A DNA stretch of 54,654 bases from positions 1 through 54,654 of the IMG/VR virus record IMGVR_UViG_3300044515_000008. One strand, 5' to 3'. A model generated the notes under the pieces. That model did not search any database and was not told the origin of the DNA. It was given only the letters and a program-made list of their open reading frames with translations. The position numbers and the translations under genes are program-made. Shown here piece by piece: positions 23,216 to 30,924 of the stretch (position 1 is the stretch's first letter; each line of letters starts with the position of its first letter). This DNA is from a virus.

Positions 23216-23800
23216 CTAGGACTGTGCGGACAGTTCCGCTATCAGATGTCTCGCGTGCTCGTCTTCGGGGGTGCCGCTATCTGTGTACCGGTCGCCTACC
23301 CATGAACACGAACACAATGCGCGCCACGTCATCAAGCCCCCTATCGTTTCCGGGGTAATGCTGCGCTTGTGGCCGGGGGCCGTCTCGACCCTCGCGCGAG
23401 TGCGGGTGATCGGGATCACCGACGCCCGGCCGGTGGGCGCCTCGATCCGCTCGCGTCCCTTATGGACACGGGCAAGAATCTTGCCGTGGTCATTGACCGA
23501 CAAGCACGCTTTCCCTGCCCGCTGAAAGCACACGCGGCACTTCCCGAACTCTGACCAATAGTCGTCGTCGGGGGTGGCGTCCACCGTGGCGGGCTCGTCG
23601 AGTATGGGGGCCGGTCGGAGTGGCGTGGGGTCGATCGGTTCGGGTGCGGGGCCGTCGACGTGCGGCCGTCCCTTGTGGTGGCGTAGTAGTTCCTTGCCCT
23701 TGCTGGCGTTGTTGCTTATGCCGACGCACGGGCGGGCCGGTCGGGCGCCGCACGTATCGCACGTGTCAAGATCAACGGCACGGTCTAGTATTGCTTGCAT
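23216..23800 (-). CDS. Multi-zinc-finger hypothetical protein
   Basis: 194 residues from the ATG at 23800. Two related fingers, CDTCGARPARPCVG...HHKGRPH and CRVCFQRAGKACLS...VHKGRERI, then a C-terminal CSCSWVGDRYTD...HARHL motif shared with the plus-strand 21027 protein. Finger 1 also matches the finger of 21027 (CETCGAEYERPCLS). Probably paralogues; function unknown. Confidence 0.6.
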   Translation of the reverse strand: MQAILDRAVDLDTCDTCGARPARPCVGISNNASKGKELLRHHKGRPHVDGPAPEPIDPTPLRPAPILDEPATVDATPDDDYWSEFGKCRVCFQRAGKACLSVNDHGKILARVHKGRERIEAPTGRASVIPITRTRARVETAPGHKRSITPETIGGLMTWRALCSCSWVGDRYTDSGTPEDEHARHLIAELSAQS

Positions 23801-23837
23801 CGCAGTAGGTCCCTTAGCATCTATTCGATTGTGCTTG

Positions 23838-24008
23838 TTAGCGATTGGCGCTGGCGTCTTTCTCCACGGCCGCGCCGATTGCGGCAATTATCATGGTGAG
23901 GACCAGGCCATACACCATGTAATGCCATTGATCTAGCGCCACCCAGAGAACGATGCCCGCGCCGAGTGCTGTACTGGTCAGCGCGGCGAAAACTTTATTC
24001 GTCGTCAC
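23838..24008 (-). CDS. 56-residue two-TM membrane protein
   Basis: GTG at 24008 overlapping the upstream gene end by 14 nt. Two TM helices (ALTSTALGAGIVLWVAL and YMVYGLVLTMIIAAIGAAV) and a charged tail. Function unknown. Confidence 0.55.
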   Translation of the reverse strand: MTTNKVFAALTSTALGAGIVLWVALDQWHYMVYGLVLTMIIAAIGAAVEKDASANR

Positions 24009-24255
24009 TTTCACTGTCACCGTCAGCACACCATTTCCATTTTGCGGTGAGGCGTCCGCGATTGTCGGTCGCGTGCACTGTGTGTCTTTCCATCTCGCCG
24101 CCATAAAGCCTCACTTTGTCCTTGCCGCATACCGGGCAAGTGACTTCTCTCGTGCCGGATTTACCGGCGCGCGGTGCTGGCGCCCCCCTGCTCTCGGTGC
24201 TGTAAACCCACCGCGTTCCGTCTGTCCTTAATGCATGGTCCGTTGTGGAACTCAT
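23995..24255 (-). CDS. Small zinc-binding protein
   Basis: 86 residues. CPVCGKDKVRLYGGEMERHTVH forms a CCHH-like site; acidic Asp/Glu/Ser tail. Function unknown. Confidence 0.55.
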   Translation of the reverse strand: MSSTTDHALRTDGTRWVYSTESRGAPAPRAGKSGTREVTCPVCGKDKVRLYGGEMERHTVHATDNRGRLTAKWKWCADGDSESDDE

Positions 24256-24261
24256 GATCAC

Positions 24262-24485
24262 AGACTAGCCGCTTGCCGGGTGCAATATGCACGGAGCGTC
24301 ACCCAAATGGCGGCATCGCTATTCCCCCGGCCGCCGGAAAAGTGGCCTAGACCAGCGGGTTTGCATTCCCGAATTTCGCGGCGACCGTCGCGCGCCGTAT
24401 CCGCGTGACGGTATTTATGACGTCACCGTCGAGGTAATCCACTGTGGATGGTGAGGCTACCCTTATCGAATTCTATTTTCCGTGA
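24262..24485. other. 224-nt intergenic region
   Basis: No ORF of note. It lies between two minus genes and likely holds a promoter for the 23995 gene, but no convincing -35/-10 pair was found. Confidence 0.3.
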
Positions 24486-24956
24486 TCATAAGGCGCGGAC
24501 TAGTTCCAAAACGCGCGCGAGTAGCTCCGACGACGGATAAGAACCCGAGTCCCGGACGGGCCTTGCCGTCGTTTGCACGTGCACGCGCACGGGCAAAGGC
24601 TCGACCGGTTTCGGTGGCTGCTGCTGCTCAAGCTCTTTTGACACGCGAGTCCGCTTTCTTGTTGTGGGTGGCAGGCCGTTTCCGCCGGTCGGCCGAATCC
24701 GGACACCCGCGTTAATGAGCATCCGGCGCGTCTTGCTGTACGTGTAGCCAAAGGCTTCTGCTACCGCGCGGATAGTCTGCCCTGCGCGGTAGGCGTCGGC
24801 CATCCCCGGTGGGATGATCGGAACGTCTGAACGTATTGCGACCCTATGCCGCACCAGTATTTCGCGCACACGTGGACGTGACATTTCGTAGCGCGCTGAA
24901 AGTTTATTCATTGATTCGCCCTGCTGATAGAGGTCGACTAGTTCGTCGTCATCCAT
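24486..24956 (-). CDS. Double helix-turn-helix DNA-binding protein
   Basis: 156 residues. Two tandem HTH repeats: LVDLYQQGESMNKLSARYEM (~5-40) and GMADAYRAGQTIRAVAEAFG (~50-88), each with GxS/T...A-x-x-x-x-x-x-S geometry and followed by RVRE/KTRR recognition helices. Basic C-terminal linker. ATG preceded by a G-rich ribosome site. Likely regulator of the accessory block or a small transposase-like HTH protein. Confidence 0.7.
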   Translation of the reverse strand: MDDDELVDLYQQGESMNKLSARYEMSRPRVREILVRHRVAIRSDVPIIPPGMADAYRAGQTIRAVAEAFGYTYSKTRRMLINAGVRIRPTGGNGLPPTTRKRTRVSKELEQQQPPKPVEPLPVRVHVQTTARPVRDSGSYPSSELLARVLELVRAL

Positions 24957-24977
24957 TAGTGGACACCCCCCAATTTC

Positions 24978-25145
24978 TCACCGTTCGATATGCCACATGC
25001 TTACCGGCCACAACACGGCCCGGCCGATCAACTCGTAAAACGCACTCGCCGGGAACGGGCGCCCGTGGTGCACCACCACGTATGCACCCCACGCGGCCCG
25101 TGCGGCTATGCCAGTCGTCCAGATGAACAGGAGAAGGGTGCTCAT
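24978..25145 (-). CDS. 55-residue membrane-associated peptide
   Basis: Starts MSTLLLFIWTTGIAARAAW; one strong TM helix and a second amphipathic segment. ATG overlaps the upstream stop (ATGA). Confidence 0.5.
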   Translation of the reverse strand: MSTLLLFIWTTGIAARAAWGAYVVVHHGRPFPASAFYELIGRAVLWPVSMWHIER

Positions 25146-25390
25146 GCCCGCACCCCGGCTAGGCACGCTCGTCGACGTACACGGATGGCCTTGCGTACGG
25201 CGACGACAAGGCGCCGCGCGTGGCGTGTCTCATAGCGCCACTGGTCGCCGTCGCGCCGGTACGCCCAAAGCTCGTATGCACGAGTGGGTGCCAGTAGGCC
25301 ACCGTCACAATTGCCGTGCGGGTCAAAGGCCCCGTCGGCGCCCACCGGGCAAAGCGTATCGCACAGTGCACAGAGCTTGGTGTCGATCAT
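25142..25390 (-). CDS. Small Cys-rich N-terminal protein
   Basis: 82 residues from the ATG at 25390. KLCALCDTLCPVG and a later NCDGG give a zinc-like cluster; the C-terminal helix is very basic (RRLVVAVRKAIRVRRR). Function unknown. Confidence 0.55.
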   Translation of the reverse strand: MIDTKLCALCDTLCPVGADGAFDPHGNCDGGLLAPTRAYELWAYRRDGDQWRYETRHARRLVVAVRKAIRVRRRACLAGVRA

Positions 25391-25412
25391 GGGTGGACCT
25401 TCCGCAATGGAA

Positions 25413-25482
25413 CACGGCGGGGGCATTTTGCGTCGGGCGTCTGCTCGGGGTGGACGCCTAGCAAAGGAATGCCCCCGCCGTG
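25413..25482. terminator. Long-stem hairpin
   Basis: 15-bp perfect stem (25413-25427 with 25468-25482) around a 40-nt loop that itself folds (GGGCGTC/GACGCC). Lies after the minus gene ending at 25493; no long T-run. Confidence 0.65.
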
Positions 25483-25492
25483 GGTATCGGGG

Positions 25493-25783
25493 TTATCGCC
25501 GTTGAATCAAGCGCTTGACGAATGCATTGACGTCGTGAACTCGGGGGGTTCTCGTCGGATTGAATACGACGACGACGGCCACGTCATTGCGCCGATCAAA
25601 CGCAACCGGAATGTGGACCGCGTCGCATGCCGCTTGCACGCGGGTGATCCACTCCTCAACGTCGATGTTGTCCAGCGCTGCCCATTCATAGAGGTACACA
25701 CCGAATCTGCCGATCACGAGGTCTGGCAGAAGCCTCGCGATAGTCGCGGCTACCTTCGGTTCCCCTGCTGCGCTGTTCAACAT
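25493..25783 (-). CDS. Hypothetical protein
   Basis: 96 residues: helix-rich N-terminus (VAATIARLLPDLVIGRFG), then WITRVQAACDAVHIPVAFD and VAVVVVFNP strands, an alpha/beta mini-fold. Downstream of the DUF397 pair in the same direction. Confidence 0.55.
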   Translation of the reverse strand: MLNSAAGEPKVAATIARLLPDLVIGRFGVYLYEWAALDNIDVEEWITRVQAACDAVHIPVAFDRRNDVAVVVVFNPTRTPRVHDVNAFVKRLIQRR

Positions 25784-25798
25784 TTCATTCTCTCTCGG

Positions 25799-26011
25799 CT
25801 ATGCGGCGACGATTGCGCGCGCGAATTCGCCGAACGTTGCGGGGCTGGTGCTGAGTCCCGGCCGCGTGTCGACGGGCATGCCTGCCTGCTTGGTGTCGCG
25901 GATACCGACGGTGTTGCCGGATCGGCCCACCTCGACACAAGCGTTTTCCTCGTGGTGCGTTTTGAGGGACTTGTGCCAGTTGCCGATAATGTGATGAATG
26001 TTGATGATCAC
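25799..26011 (-). CDS. DUF397 domain protein
   Basis: 70 residues. The C-terminal part has the DUF397 signature: NACVEVGRSGNTVGIRDTK then FGEFARAIVAA. DUF397 proteins are small acidic partners typically encoded beside XRE-DUF5753 regulators in actinomycetes. ATG overlaps the stop of the second DUF397-like gene upstream (ATGA). Confidence 0.8.
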   Translation of the reverse strand: MIINIHHIIGNWHKSLKTHHEENACVEVGRSGNTVGIRDTKQAGMPVDTRPGLSTSPATFGEFARAIVAA

Positions 26012-26292
26012 GAAATTTCCTTTCCGTTGACGCCGAAAGGGGACAGTCCCATTTCGACGTTGAACTCACCTTTGGACACGCCGTCCTTAAAGGCGTCCCA
26101 CTCACGCGAAGTGAAAACTAGGGTGGAGTGGTTGACGTTGTCGTCGCGAACGAGGGTCAACGTCTCGCCGTCACATTCCAGGGTGACGTATTGCAACCGG
26201 TCGCCGTCGTCACCAACGGTTTCCCAACCGTCGAAAAGTTGACGGCCGAGTGTCGCGGCATGAGCGATGGCAAGACAAATGCTGGCGTCCAC
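26008..26292 (-). CDS. DUF397-like protein
   Basis: 94 residues from a GTG. LTLVRDDNVNHSTLVFTSRE followed by WDAFKDGVSKGEF matches the second half of DUF397 (RDS...L.F...EW..F..G...GEF); the first half (LFDGWETVGDDGDRLQYV) has diverged. Coupled to the DUF397 gene downstream. Confidence 0.65.
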   Translation of the reverse strand: MDASICLAIAHAATLGRQLFDGWETVGDDGDRLQYVTLECDGETLTLVRDDNVNHSTLVFTSREWDAFKDGVSKGEFNVEMGLSPFGVNGKEIS

Positions 26293-26312
26293 GGTGGGGT
26301 TTCCTCCAATGA

Positions 26313-26666
26313 TCAGGAATGTTGCAGTGTCCGACGGCGGGCCGGTTCGGGCTCGTCGCGTGGTTCACGGTCTGGCCGGTTCGTCATGTACGGCCGGGTG
26401 AGTGGCGGCCGTTGCCGGGGTATGGGTGACGGCCGCTCGACGGTTGGCCAGTCGGCGGCAAAGTCGCCGCGCGCGGCATGCTTGTCGTCGACACGGTCCA
26501 GCTCGGCGCGTCGCTCGCGTTCGAGGATCACGGCCACGTCTATCGGGTTCCACCCGTCGGCGCGTGCTCTGGCCTGCCGCCGTTCCCGGTGGTCACGTAC
26601 CAAGATCGCTACCGCTAGGACGGCGGCACCGCCTATGAGCAGGCAACCAACGATCACGGCCCCCAT
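26313..26666 (-). CDS. Single-TM protein with charged tail
   Basis: 117 residues from the ATG at 26666 (a GTG at 26675 is possible). N-terminal TM (AVIVGCLLIGGAAVLAVAIL), then a long Arg/Asp/Glu-rich cytoplasmic region ending in Pro-rich RPPLTRPYM. Divergent from the XRE gene. Confidence 0.55.
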   Translation of the reverse strand: MGAVIVGCLLIGGAAVLAVAILVRDHRERRQARARADGWNPIDVAVILERERRAELDRVDDKHAARGDFAADWPTVERPSPIPRQRPPLTRPYMTNRPDREPRDEPEPARRRTLQHS

Positions 26667-26675
26667 GCCGCACAC

Positions 26676-26856
26676 CCCACTTTCTGCCGTTGACCTGGGC
26701 TAGCGGGCCGGTCGAGCGTGACCGTGCCAGCGTGCCGAGTTGTACCGGTCCCCACAGTGGCCGTCGGTACGATCGGTACGCAATAGCCCATACGTGTGAA
26801 GTAGCAAGTACGCACCGTAGTCGAGCGCGGAAGTCGCCACCCACTATGATCGGTGC
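26676..26856. promoter_or_regulatory. Divergent region upstream of XRE-DUF5753 gene
   Basis: CGGTAC occurs at 26765-26770 and 26774-26779 (9-bp phasing) and its complement GTACCG at 26742-26747. These may be operator sites of the XRE protein; no clear -10/-35 was found. Confidence 0.45.
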
Positions 26857-27705
26857 ATGACGGACACAATCCAGAGTCGGCTACTGGGGCAAAAGCTGAG
26901 GTCAGCGCGCGAAAACGCGGAGCTTGCCCGTGAGGAAATGGCTACGCTGCTCGGGGTCCAGCCGCCGACGGTCAGCCGGTGGGAGCGCGGTAGCCGCAAG
27001 ATCAGCAACCGCGACCTGGTCCGTTACCTCCAGCACTGCAATGCGACCACCGAAGAAATGGACGAATTGCAGTTGCTTGCGGACGACTCGGAAGTATCCG
27101 TGTGGATAAAGTTTCAAGCGCACACCGATCAAAGTCTAATCATGGCCGCCATCCTTCGAGCCGAAGAGCAGGCAATCCGTATCACGTACTTGTGCAACGG
27201 AACTGTGCCGGGGCTTCTGCAAGCGCCCGCCTATTCGCGCGCCATTATGCAAACCGCCGGTGTATCCGATGACGTAGCTAGGCAGCGCGTAGCCGAACGG
27301 CAGGGACGCGGGCAAGTTATAAGACGTCGAGATACCCCAGTCCAGCTAATTGCAATACTTGATGAGTCGGTCATTCATCGCCAAGTGGGCGGCCCGGAAA
27401 CATTCTTGCAGCAACTACGATATCTCGTGGAGTGCGCAGAGCTTCCGAACGTCACCCTTAATATCGTTCCCTTTACGGCAGGATGGACACAGCTACAACG
27501 TGGACAGTTTTTCATCATTGATTCAGCTGACACTAAGTCGGTAGTGCATCAAGAGATCCAAGATGCGAGCTTCTTTTTCAATGATGCCGTTCACGTCGAC
27601 GACGTCTATCGTCATGCCGTCGAGGAAACGAAAGGGAAGGCATTGAGTCACGAAGACTCAATCCGACTCATTGTTAATCAGATTGAGAAATTGGAGAAGG
27701 AATAA
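26857..27705 (+). CDS. XRE-family regulator with DUF5753 domain (WhiJ-like)
   Basis: 282 residues. N-terminal XRE HTH (~8-65): LGQKLRSARENAELAREEMA then LLGVQPPTVSRWERGSRKIS. DUF5753 (~95-270) with RAEEQAIRITYLCNGTVPGL, YSRAIMQTAGV, RRDTPVQLIAILDESVIHR and LNIVPFTAGW. This pairs with DUF397 genes in Streptomyces and relatives (WhiJ family, developmental control). Its codons are less GC-rich than those of its neighbours, which may indicate separate acquisition. Confidence 0.9.
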   Translation: MTDTIQSRLLGQKLRSARENAELAREEMATLLGVQPPTVSRWERGSRKISNRDLVRYLQHCNATTEEMDELQLLADDSEVSVWIKFQAHTDQSLIMAAILRAEEQAIRITYLCNGTVPGLLQAPAYSRAIMQTAGVSDDVARQRVAERQGRGQVIRRRDTPVQLIAILDESVIHRQVGGPETFLQQLRYLVECAELPNVTLNIVPFTAGWTQLQRGQFFIIDSADTKSVVHQEIQDASFFFNDAVHVDDVYRHAVEETKGKALSHEDSIRLIVNQIEKLEKE

Positions 27706-27899
27706 TGTCGTCACTCCCCACAAATTGGCGCAAGTCGATTCGCAGCAATGAGAAGGCCGATTGTGTCGAGGTTGCGAACGACTCGGAAACCGCGCTCGTT
27801 CGCGACACGAAAGACCGCGCGGCGGGTTACCTCACCCTTAGCCCGACCGCGTTCGTTGCGTTCGCGGCATCGATCACAAAGGGCCACCCCGCACCCTAG
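27705..27899 (+). CDS. DUF397 domain protein paired with XRE-DUF5753
   Basis: 64 residues; ATG overlaps the regulator's TAA (TAATG). NWRKSIRSNEKADCVEVAND, ALVRDTKDRAAGYLTLSP and AFVAFAASITKG match the full DUF397 layout (W..S.S....CVEVA....VRDSK....L..). Confidence 0.85.
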   Translation: MSSLPTNWRKSIRSNEKADCVEVANDSETALVRDTKDRAAGYLTLSPTAFVAFAASITKGHPAP

Positions 27900-27917
27900 G
27901 TAGCCCACAGACGAACG

Positions 27918-27958
27918 GAACCCCCGTACCTGGTGACGCAAGCCGGGTGCGGGGGTTC
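27918..27958 (+). terminator. Hairpin after the XRE-DUF397 operon
   Basis: 9-bp stem GAACCCCCG/CGGGGGTTC, 23-nt loop; lacks a T-run. Confidence 0.5.
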
Positions 27959-28228
27959 TGTGCGCTCTCCGGGGCAACGCGGGGCCGGGCACGCTGGCCA
28001 GTCGGCGGGGGCAACACGCACCGTCAAAGAGCAGTCACTAAACGTGCACCATCGTGGGCGGGGCACTGCTGGCCGGTGGCGTCCACCCGCTAGCAAGATC
28101 TCTCCGGGCGCGTGCGTCCATGCCTGCCTGACACCGGTCACGCGGCAGAGAGCGCTACAGGGGCAGCACGCGCGACGCCACCCGGAACGCACCACCCGGC
28201 AACCGGGCGCGCCGACACCGGGCACAAA

Positions 28229-28273
28229 AAAAGCCCCCCGCCCACCGGCATCACTGCCAGGGACGGGGGGCTT
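28229..28273 (-). terminator. Strong terminator of the small-gene operon
   Basis: On the minus strand the stem AAGCCCCCCG/CGGGGGGCTT is followed by a run of seven T. It lies just after the minus gene ending at 28289 and ends the operon that starts near 31.6 kb. Confidence 0.85.
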
Positions 28274-28288
28274 GCTTGTCGGCGGGGG

Positions 28289-28702
28289 CTAGCCGTCGGC
28301 CGCTACGGGCTCGACGGCCGGGAACACTGCGGCGGCCGGAACACGGACGACGTCGAGCACTTCCCACGAACCGGCATCTTTGACGTACCGCACAACCGCG
28401 ATTTCCCGGATAGGTTCGTCGGCAACGCCACCATCATGCCGTAGTCGCCATTCCGTGCCGCCGAGTCGACGCGTGAGGGTGTCGAGGTTGCGGAATGTGT
28501 AGCGCGTCCCGTGTCGACCGTAGCCGGTGTGCATTGCCGTACCCGGCTGAACCTCGACAAGCGGGATCATATCGACGGGGCATATCGGCGGCCCTACGTC
28601 GAGCCACCCGCGCGCTACGCGAACGAGGTAATCACACTTGGGGCATTGTGCCCCGATAAGTCTTGACCGCTGCTGTTTCGGAATGTTGTCGCTGGCGTCC
28701 AC
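28289..28702 (-). CDS. Hypothetical zinc-binding protein
   Basis: 137 residues from a GTG. Near the N-terminus CPKCDYLVRVARGW ... ICPVDMIPL forms a zinc ribbon; then a beta-rich domain (EWRLRHDGG, EIAVVRYVKDAGSWEV). Last gene of its operon. Confidence 0.6.
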   Translation of the reverse strand: MDASDNIPKQQRSRLIGAQCPKCDYLVRVARGWLDVGPPICPVDMIPLVEVQPGTAMHTGYGRHGTRYTFRNLDTLTRRLGGTEWRLRHDGGVADEPIREIAVVRYVKDAGSWEVLDVVRVPAAAVFPAVEPVAADG

Positions 28703-28729
28703 CGTCCTACCTTCTTTCCGTCGGTCGGG

Positions 28730-29197
28730 TTACTTGCCGTACGTGGAATAGTGACGCTTGCCGGTGCGTTCGTAGCCGGTGCGCTTTAGCAATTCTTCGT
28801 CGCTGATTTCACCACGGAAGTGCGCGCGGAAAACATCGTATTGTTCGGCGACTTGTTCGGCCGTGGTCGGCGGATAGAACCCAGCGAGGCAATGACAGTA
28901 TTTCCGGGACGGGTTGTCCCGTTCCGATGATGACGGGAGAGCCGCGTATGCCGCGCCGAGGGGCAGCGTTCGCGTGACGTCCGCGAAGTCACCCTCAATG
29001 CGGTACTGCCCCGGTGGCCACCCGTTGAGTTTGTGCACGGCCTCTAAGAAACGCTCCGGTCCTATCCAGGGTGAATCAGTCGGGTACTGCTGTGGAGTGG
29101 TCGCCGCCGGAACGGTGTTGATTGAAAGCGGTTGGTTATCGGGGTCACCCCCAACGCGGGTGATCTTGTAGGGGCCGGGCGCGCCGTAGTTCGACAC
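28730..29197 (-). CDS. Hypothetical protein
   Basis: 155 residues. Middle stretch IGPERFLEAVHKLNGWPPGQ and a C-terminal helical part (FRAHFRGEISDEELLKRTGY). KYCHCLAGF is the only Cys motif. No family recognised. Confidence 0.55.
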   Translation of the reverse strand: MSNYGAPGPYKITRVGGDPDNQPLSINTVPAATTPQQYPTDSPWIGPERFLEAVHKLNGWPPGQYRIEGDFADVTRTLPLGAAYAALPSSSERDNPSRKYCHCLAGFYPPTTAEQVAEQYDVFRAHFRGEISDEELLKRTGYERTGKRHYSTYGK

Positions 29198-29200
29198 GTG

Positions 29201-29374
29201 CTATTTCCTTTCACTCGCTTTAGCTGCGGCAAATAGATTGGCCGATGTCTTCATGCTTGACTTGAGTAGGTCCACTAGCACGTTGAGTGTTGCGCGGCCC
29301 CACCAGTAAATGCCGATGGGGAGAAGGGCCACGGTCCATGCGAGAAGTATGAAAGTGAAATCGCGCTCGTTCAT
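29201..29374 (-). CDS. 57-residue membrane protein
   Basis: ATG at 29374; one long TM (FTFILLAWTVALLPIGIYWW), then a basic amphipathic helix (VLVDLLKSSMKTSANLFAAA). Function unknown. Confidence 0.55.
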   Translation of the reverse strand: MNERDFTFILLAWTVALLPIGIYWWGRATLNVLVDLLKSSMKTSANLFAAAKASERK

Positions 29375-29379
29375 TATGC

Positions 29380-29748
29380 TTACTCCCCTGGTAAGGGGTT
29401 GTGGTGGCGGCCTGCGTCGGCGTAATCGACTAGCTTCGTTATGGTCTCGTTGGTGAGTCCGCCTTTGTCGCCGGTGAATACCGCCGTGCCGACGAACGGT
29501 TGCATAGGCGTGAGATCTAGGCCCCGCATGATCCGGGTGACGAAATGATTCACCGGTAGCTTGCGCGATATTCCGTCTTCGTCCAGCCACATAGTGACGT
29601 CGTCAGGTAGCCGGACGGGTTCAGCGCAATCGCAACCCCCGCCGATCAATCGGTAATGGTCTTTGAGCGAGTCGGGCGCCACCTCAACAACGCCGATAAC
29701 ACCACTGGGGTCTACGCGTAGCGCTTTCATTTTGGCGACCACTGTCAC
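29380..29748 (-). CDS. DUF3846-like conserved protein
   Basis: 122 residues from a GTG overlapping the upstream stop; the family-like N-terminus MKALRVDPSGVIGVVEV begins at the ATG 29730, which may be the true start. YRLIGGGC and MWLDEDG...LPVN follow the DUF3846 pattern known from phage and actinobacterial genomes. Function unknown. Confidence 0.65.
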   Translation of the reverse strand: MTVVAKMKALRVDPSGVIGVVEVAPDSLKDHYRLIGGGCDCAEPVRLPDDVTMWLDEDGISRKLPVNHFVTRIMRGLDLTPMQPFVGTAVFTGDKGGLTNETITKLVDYADAGRHHNPLPGE

Positions 29749-29948
29749 ACCTTCCGTTTCTTTTTGCCTGTAAGAGTGGTCGCCGCTACGCGACTAGCGA
29801 ACCAAAGGCTAAACATTTCGATTGCGAAACATGCAACTATGTACAGATACGCATTGGCGATTAGGTGGACGTTGGCGGCAAGTATGGTGTTCACCGTCAT
29901 ACCAATGAACACCATTGCAAATAGTTCGTAGCGTGGCTGTCGTGTCAC
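29745..29948 (-). CDS. 67-residue two-TM membrane protein
   Basis: GTG at 29948 overlaps the upstream TGA (GTGA). Two TM helices (ELFAMVFIGMTVNTILAANV and AYLYIVACFAIEMFSLWF) and a basic tail KKKRKV. Confidence 0.55.
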   Translation of the reverse strand: MTRQPRYELFAMVFIGMTVNTILAANVHLIANAYLYIVACFAIEMFSLWFASRVAATTLTGKKKRKV

Positions 29949-30355
29949 TGTGCCCACGGCCGGTACTTGATCGGCGCTATGTCGTGTCCGTCTTTCACGT
30001 CGACCATATCGAATCTCATGAGCGGGTACTGTTCGCGAAACTCGCGCATGCGGTCAACGATGAACTCCTTATCGGGGCTCGACGATGAATCCGTGCGATA
30101 CCACACGCGGCCCCGTTCGCCCTTGACGATTACGGCCCATTGCACCGGGGCTGTCAGCTCGGCGATACGGGCGCGCAACTCGTTATTTTCCTCTTGCAGC
30201 TCGGCTAGCGCGGCGGCCCTATCGGCGCGAATTTGTTCACCCATTTCATAGCGGTCGCCGCCGAACCATTCGTCAAGTTCTTCTGGCGTCCACTCCCGTC
30301 GGTGGTCGCGGATCGGCTCTTCGCCGACGGATTGAGCCATTGTCATATCGTGCAT
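29945..30355 (-). CDS. Hypothetical coiled-coil protein with structured leader
   Basis: 136 residues. Helix ALAELQEENNELRARIAEL is a leucine-zipper-like coiled coil; a C-terminal beta-rich part (QWAVIVKGERGRVWYR) follows. Its ATG is preceded by AAGAGGCACC at the end of leader copy a. Confidence 0.6.
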   Translation of the reverse strand: MHDMTMAQSVGEEPIRDHRREWTPEELDEWFGGDRYEMGEQIRADRAAALAELQEENNELRARIAELTAPVQWAVIVKGERGRVWYRTDSSSSPDKEFIVDRMREFREQYPLMRFDMVDVKDGHDIAPIKYRPWAQ

Positions 30356-30437
30356 GGTGCCTCTTTTCGTTGTCTCTTCGCTGGCGTGCCCTAGCCGGAT
30401 ACGTGAATCCGTGCCCGGCTTTCCCGGGTGCTAGGGC
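30356..30437 (-). promoter_or_regulatory. Structured RNA leader, copy a
   Basis: On the minus strand: GCCCTAGC ... GCTAGGGC outer stem enclosing two hairpins, CCCGG-GAAAG-CCGGG and CGGAT-TCACGT-ATCCG (three-way junction, 30388-30437), then the conserved tail CAGCGAAGAGACAACG and AGAGGCACC before the ATG at 30355. Confidence 0.75.
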
Positions 30438-30447
30438 GGTTGTCTAG

Positions 30448-30687
30448 CTAGTCTTCGTCCCACGATTCACCGGCATACGTGGGGTCGAAATCGGCCGGTG
30501 GCAGGCTGCCCGGAGTGTCGTATCCGGGATAGCGCGAGCTGACATCTGCGTGCACTTTGTCCGTGCGCACCTCGTGTATGCGCTGGTGAGTCTCGCAACG
30601 TGCGCTCACCGTGGCGCCAGAACGTGAACGGTGTTCCTGAATCTCGCCGTCGCAACCGCCGTCGCGCTCTTCGATGCATTCCAACAT
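30448..30687 (-). CDS. Hypothetical protein
   Basis: 79 residues. N-terminal MLECIEERDGGCDGEIQ, with two further C/H residues (RCETHQRIH), and an acidic C-terminus. ATG preceded by AGGAACG. The only gene in this block without its own leader; it shares the transcript of 30700. Confidence 0.5.
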   Translation of the reverse strand: MLECIEERDGGCDGEIQEHRSRSGATVSARCETHQRIHEVRTDKVHADVSSRYPGYDTPGSLPPADFDPTYAGESWDED

Positions 30688-30699
30688 AATCGTTCCTTC

Positions 30700-30924
30700 C
30701 TAGGCTTCGTTGTCTAGCGTCACGACGTCAAGCTCGAACACGTTCGCGTAGTACTCGTTCCGGTATTCGTCGGGCCATTCCACGAGTACCTTAGCCGTGC
30801 CGTTGTATTCGACACCCCGCGTCACGCTTACGAATTTCACAGTGTCGCCCCGGAAGTCGGTGACGGTGTCGCCTTCGGCCACTTCTTTGCCGGTCCGGGT
30901 ATCGGTCACGCGGTACTTTGTCAT
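30700..30924 (-). CDS. Small beta-barrel-like conserved protein with structured leader
   Basis: 74 residues: YRVTDTRTGKEVAEGDTVTD then RGDTVKFVSVTRGVEYNGTA, a SH3-like strand pattern, and EYYANVFELDVV. Similar small proteins recur in actinophages. Start follows AGAGGCACC of leader copy b. Confidence 0.6.
   Translation of the reverse strand: MTKYRVTDTRTGKEVAEGDTVTDFRGDTVKFVSVTRGVEYNGTAKVLVEWPDEYRNEYYANVFELDVVTLDNEA

Larger units (their letters stand above)
27900..28288. other. 389-nt gene-poor GC-rich region between convergent units
   Basis: Contains a hairpin after the DUF397 gene (27918-27958) and a strong minus-strand terminator (28231-28273). The ~270 nt between them has open frames on both strands, but all are Arg/Pro/Gly-rich shadows without a plausible start. 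It could hold attP or an RNA; nothing definite seen. Confidence 0.4.

Noticed and set aside
27933-28292. 119-residue plus-strand ORF (and the minus shadow 27896-28225)
   Set aside because: Arg/Pro/Gly-rich, no ribosome site, crosses two hairpin terminators.
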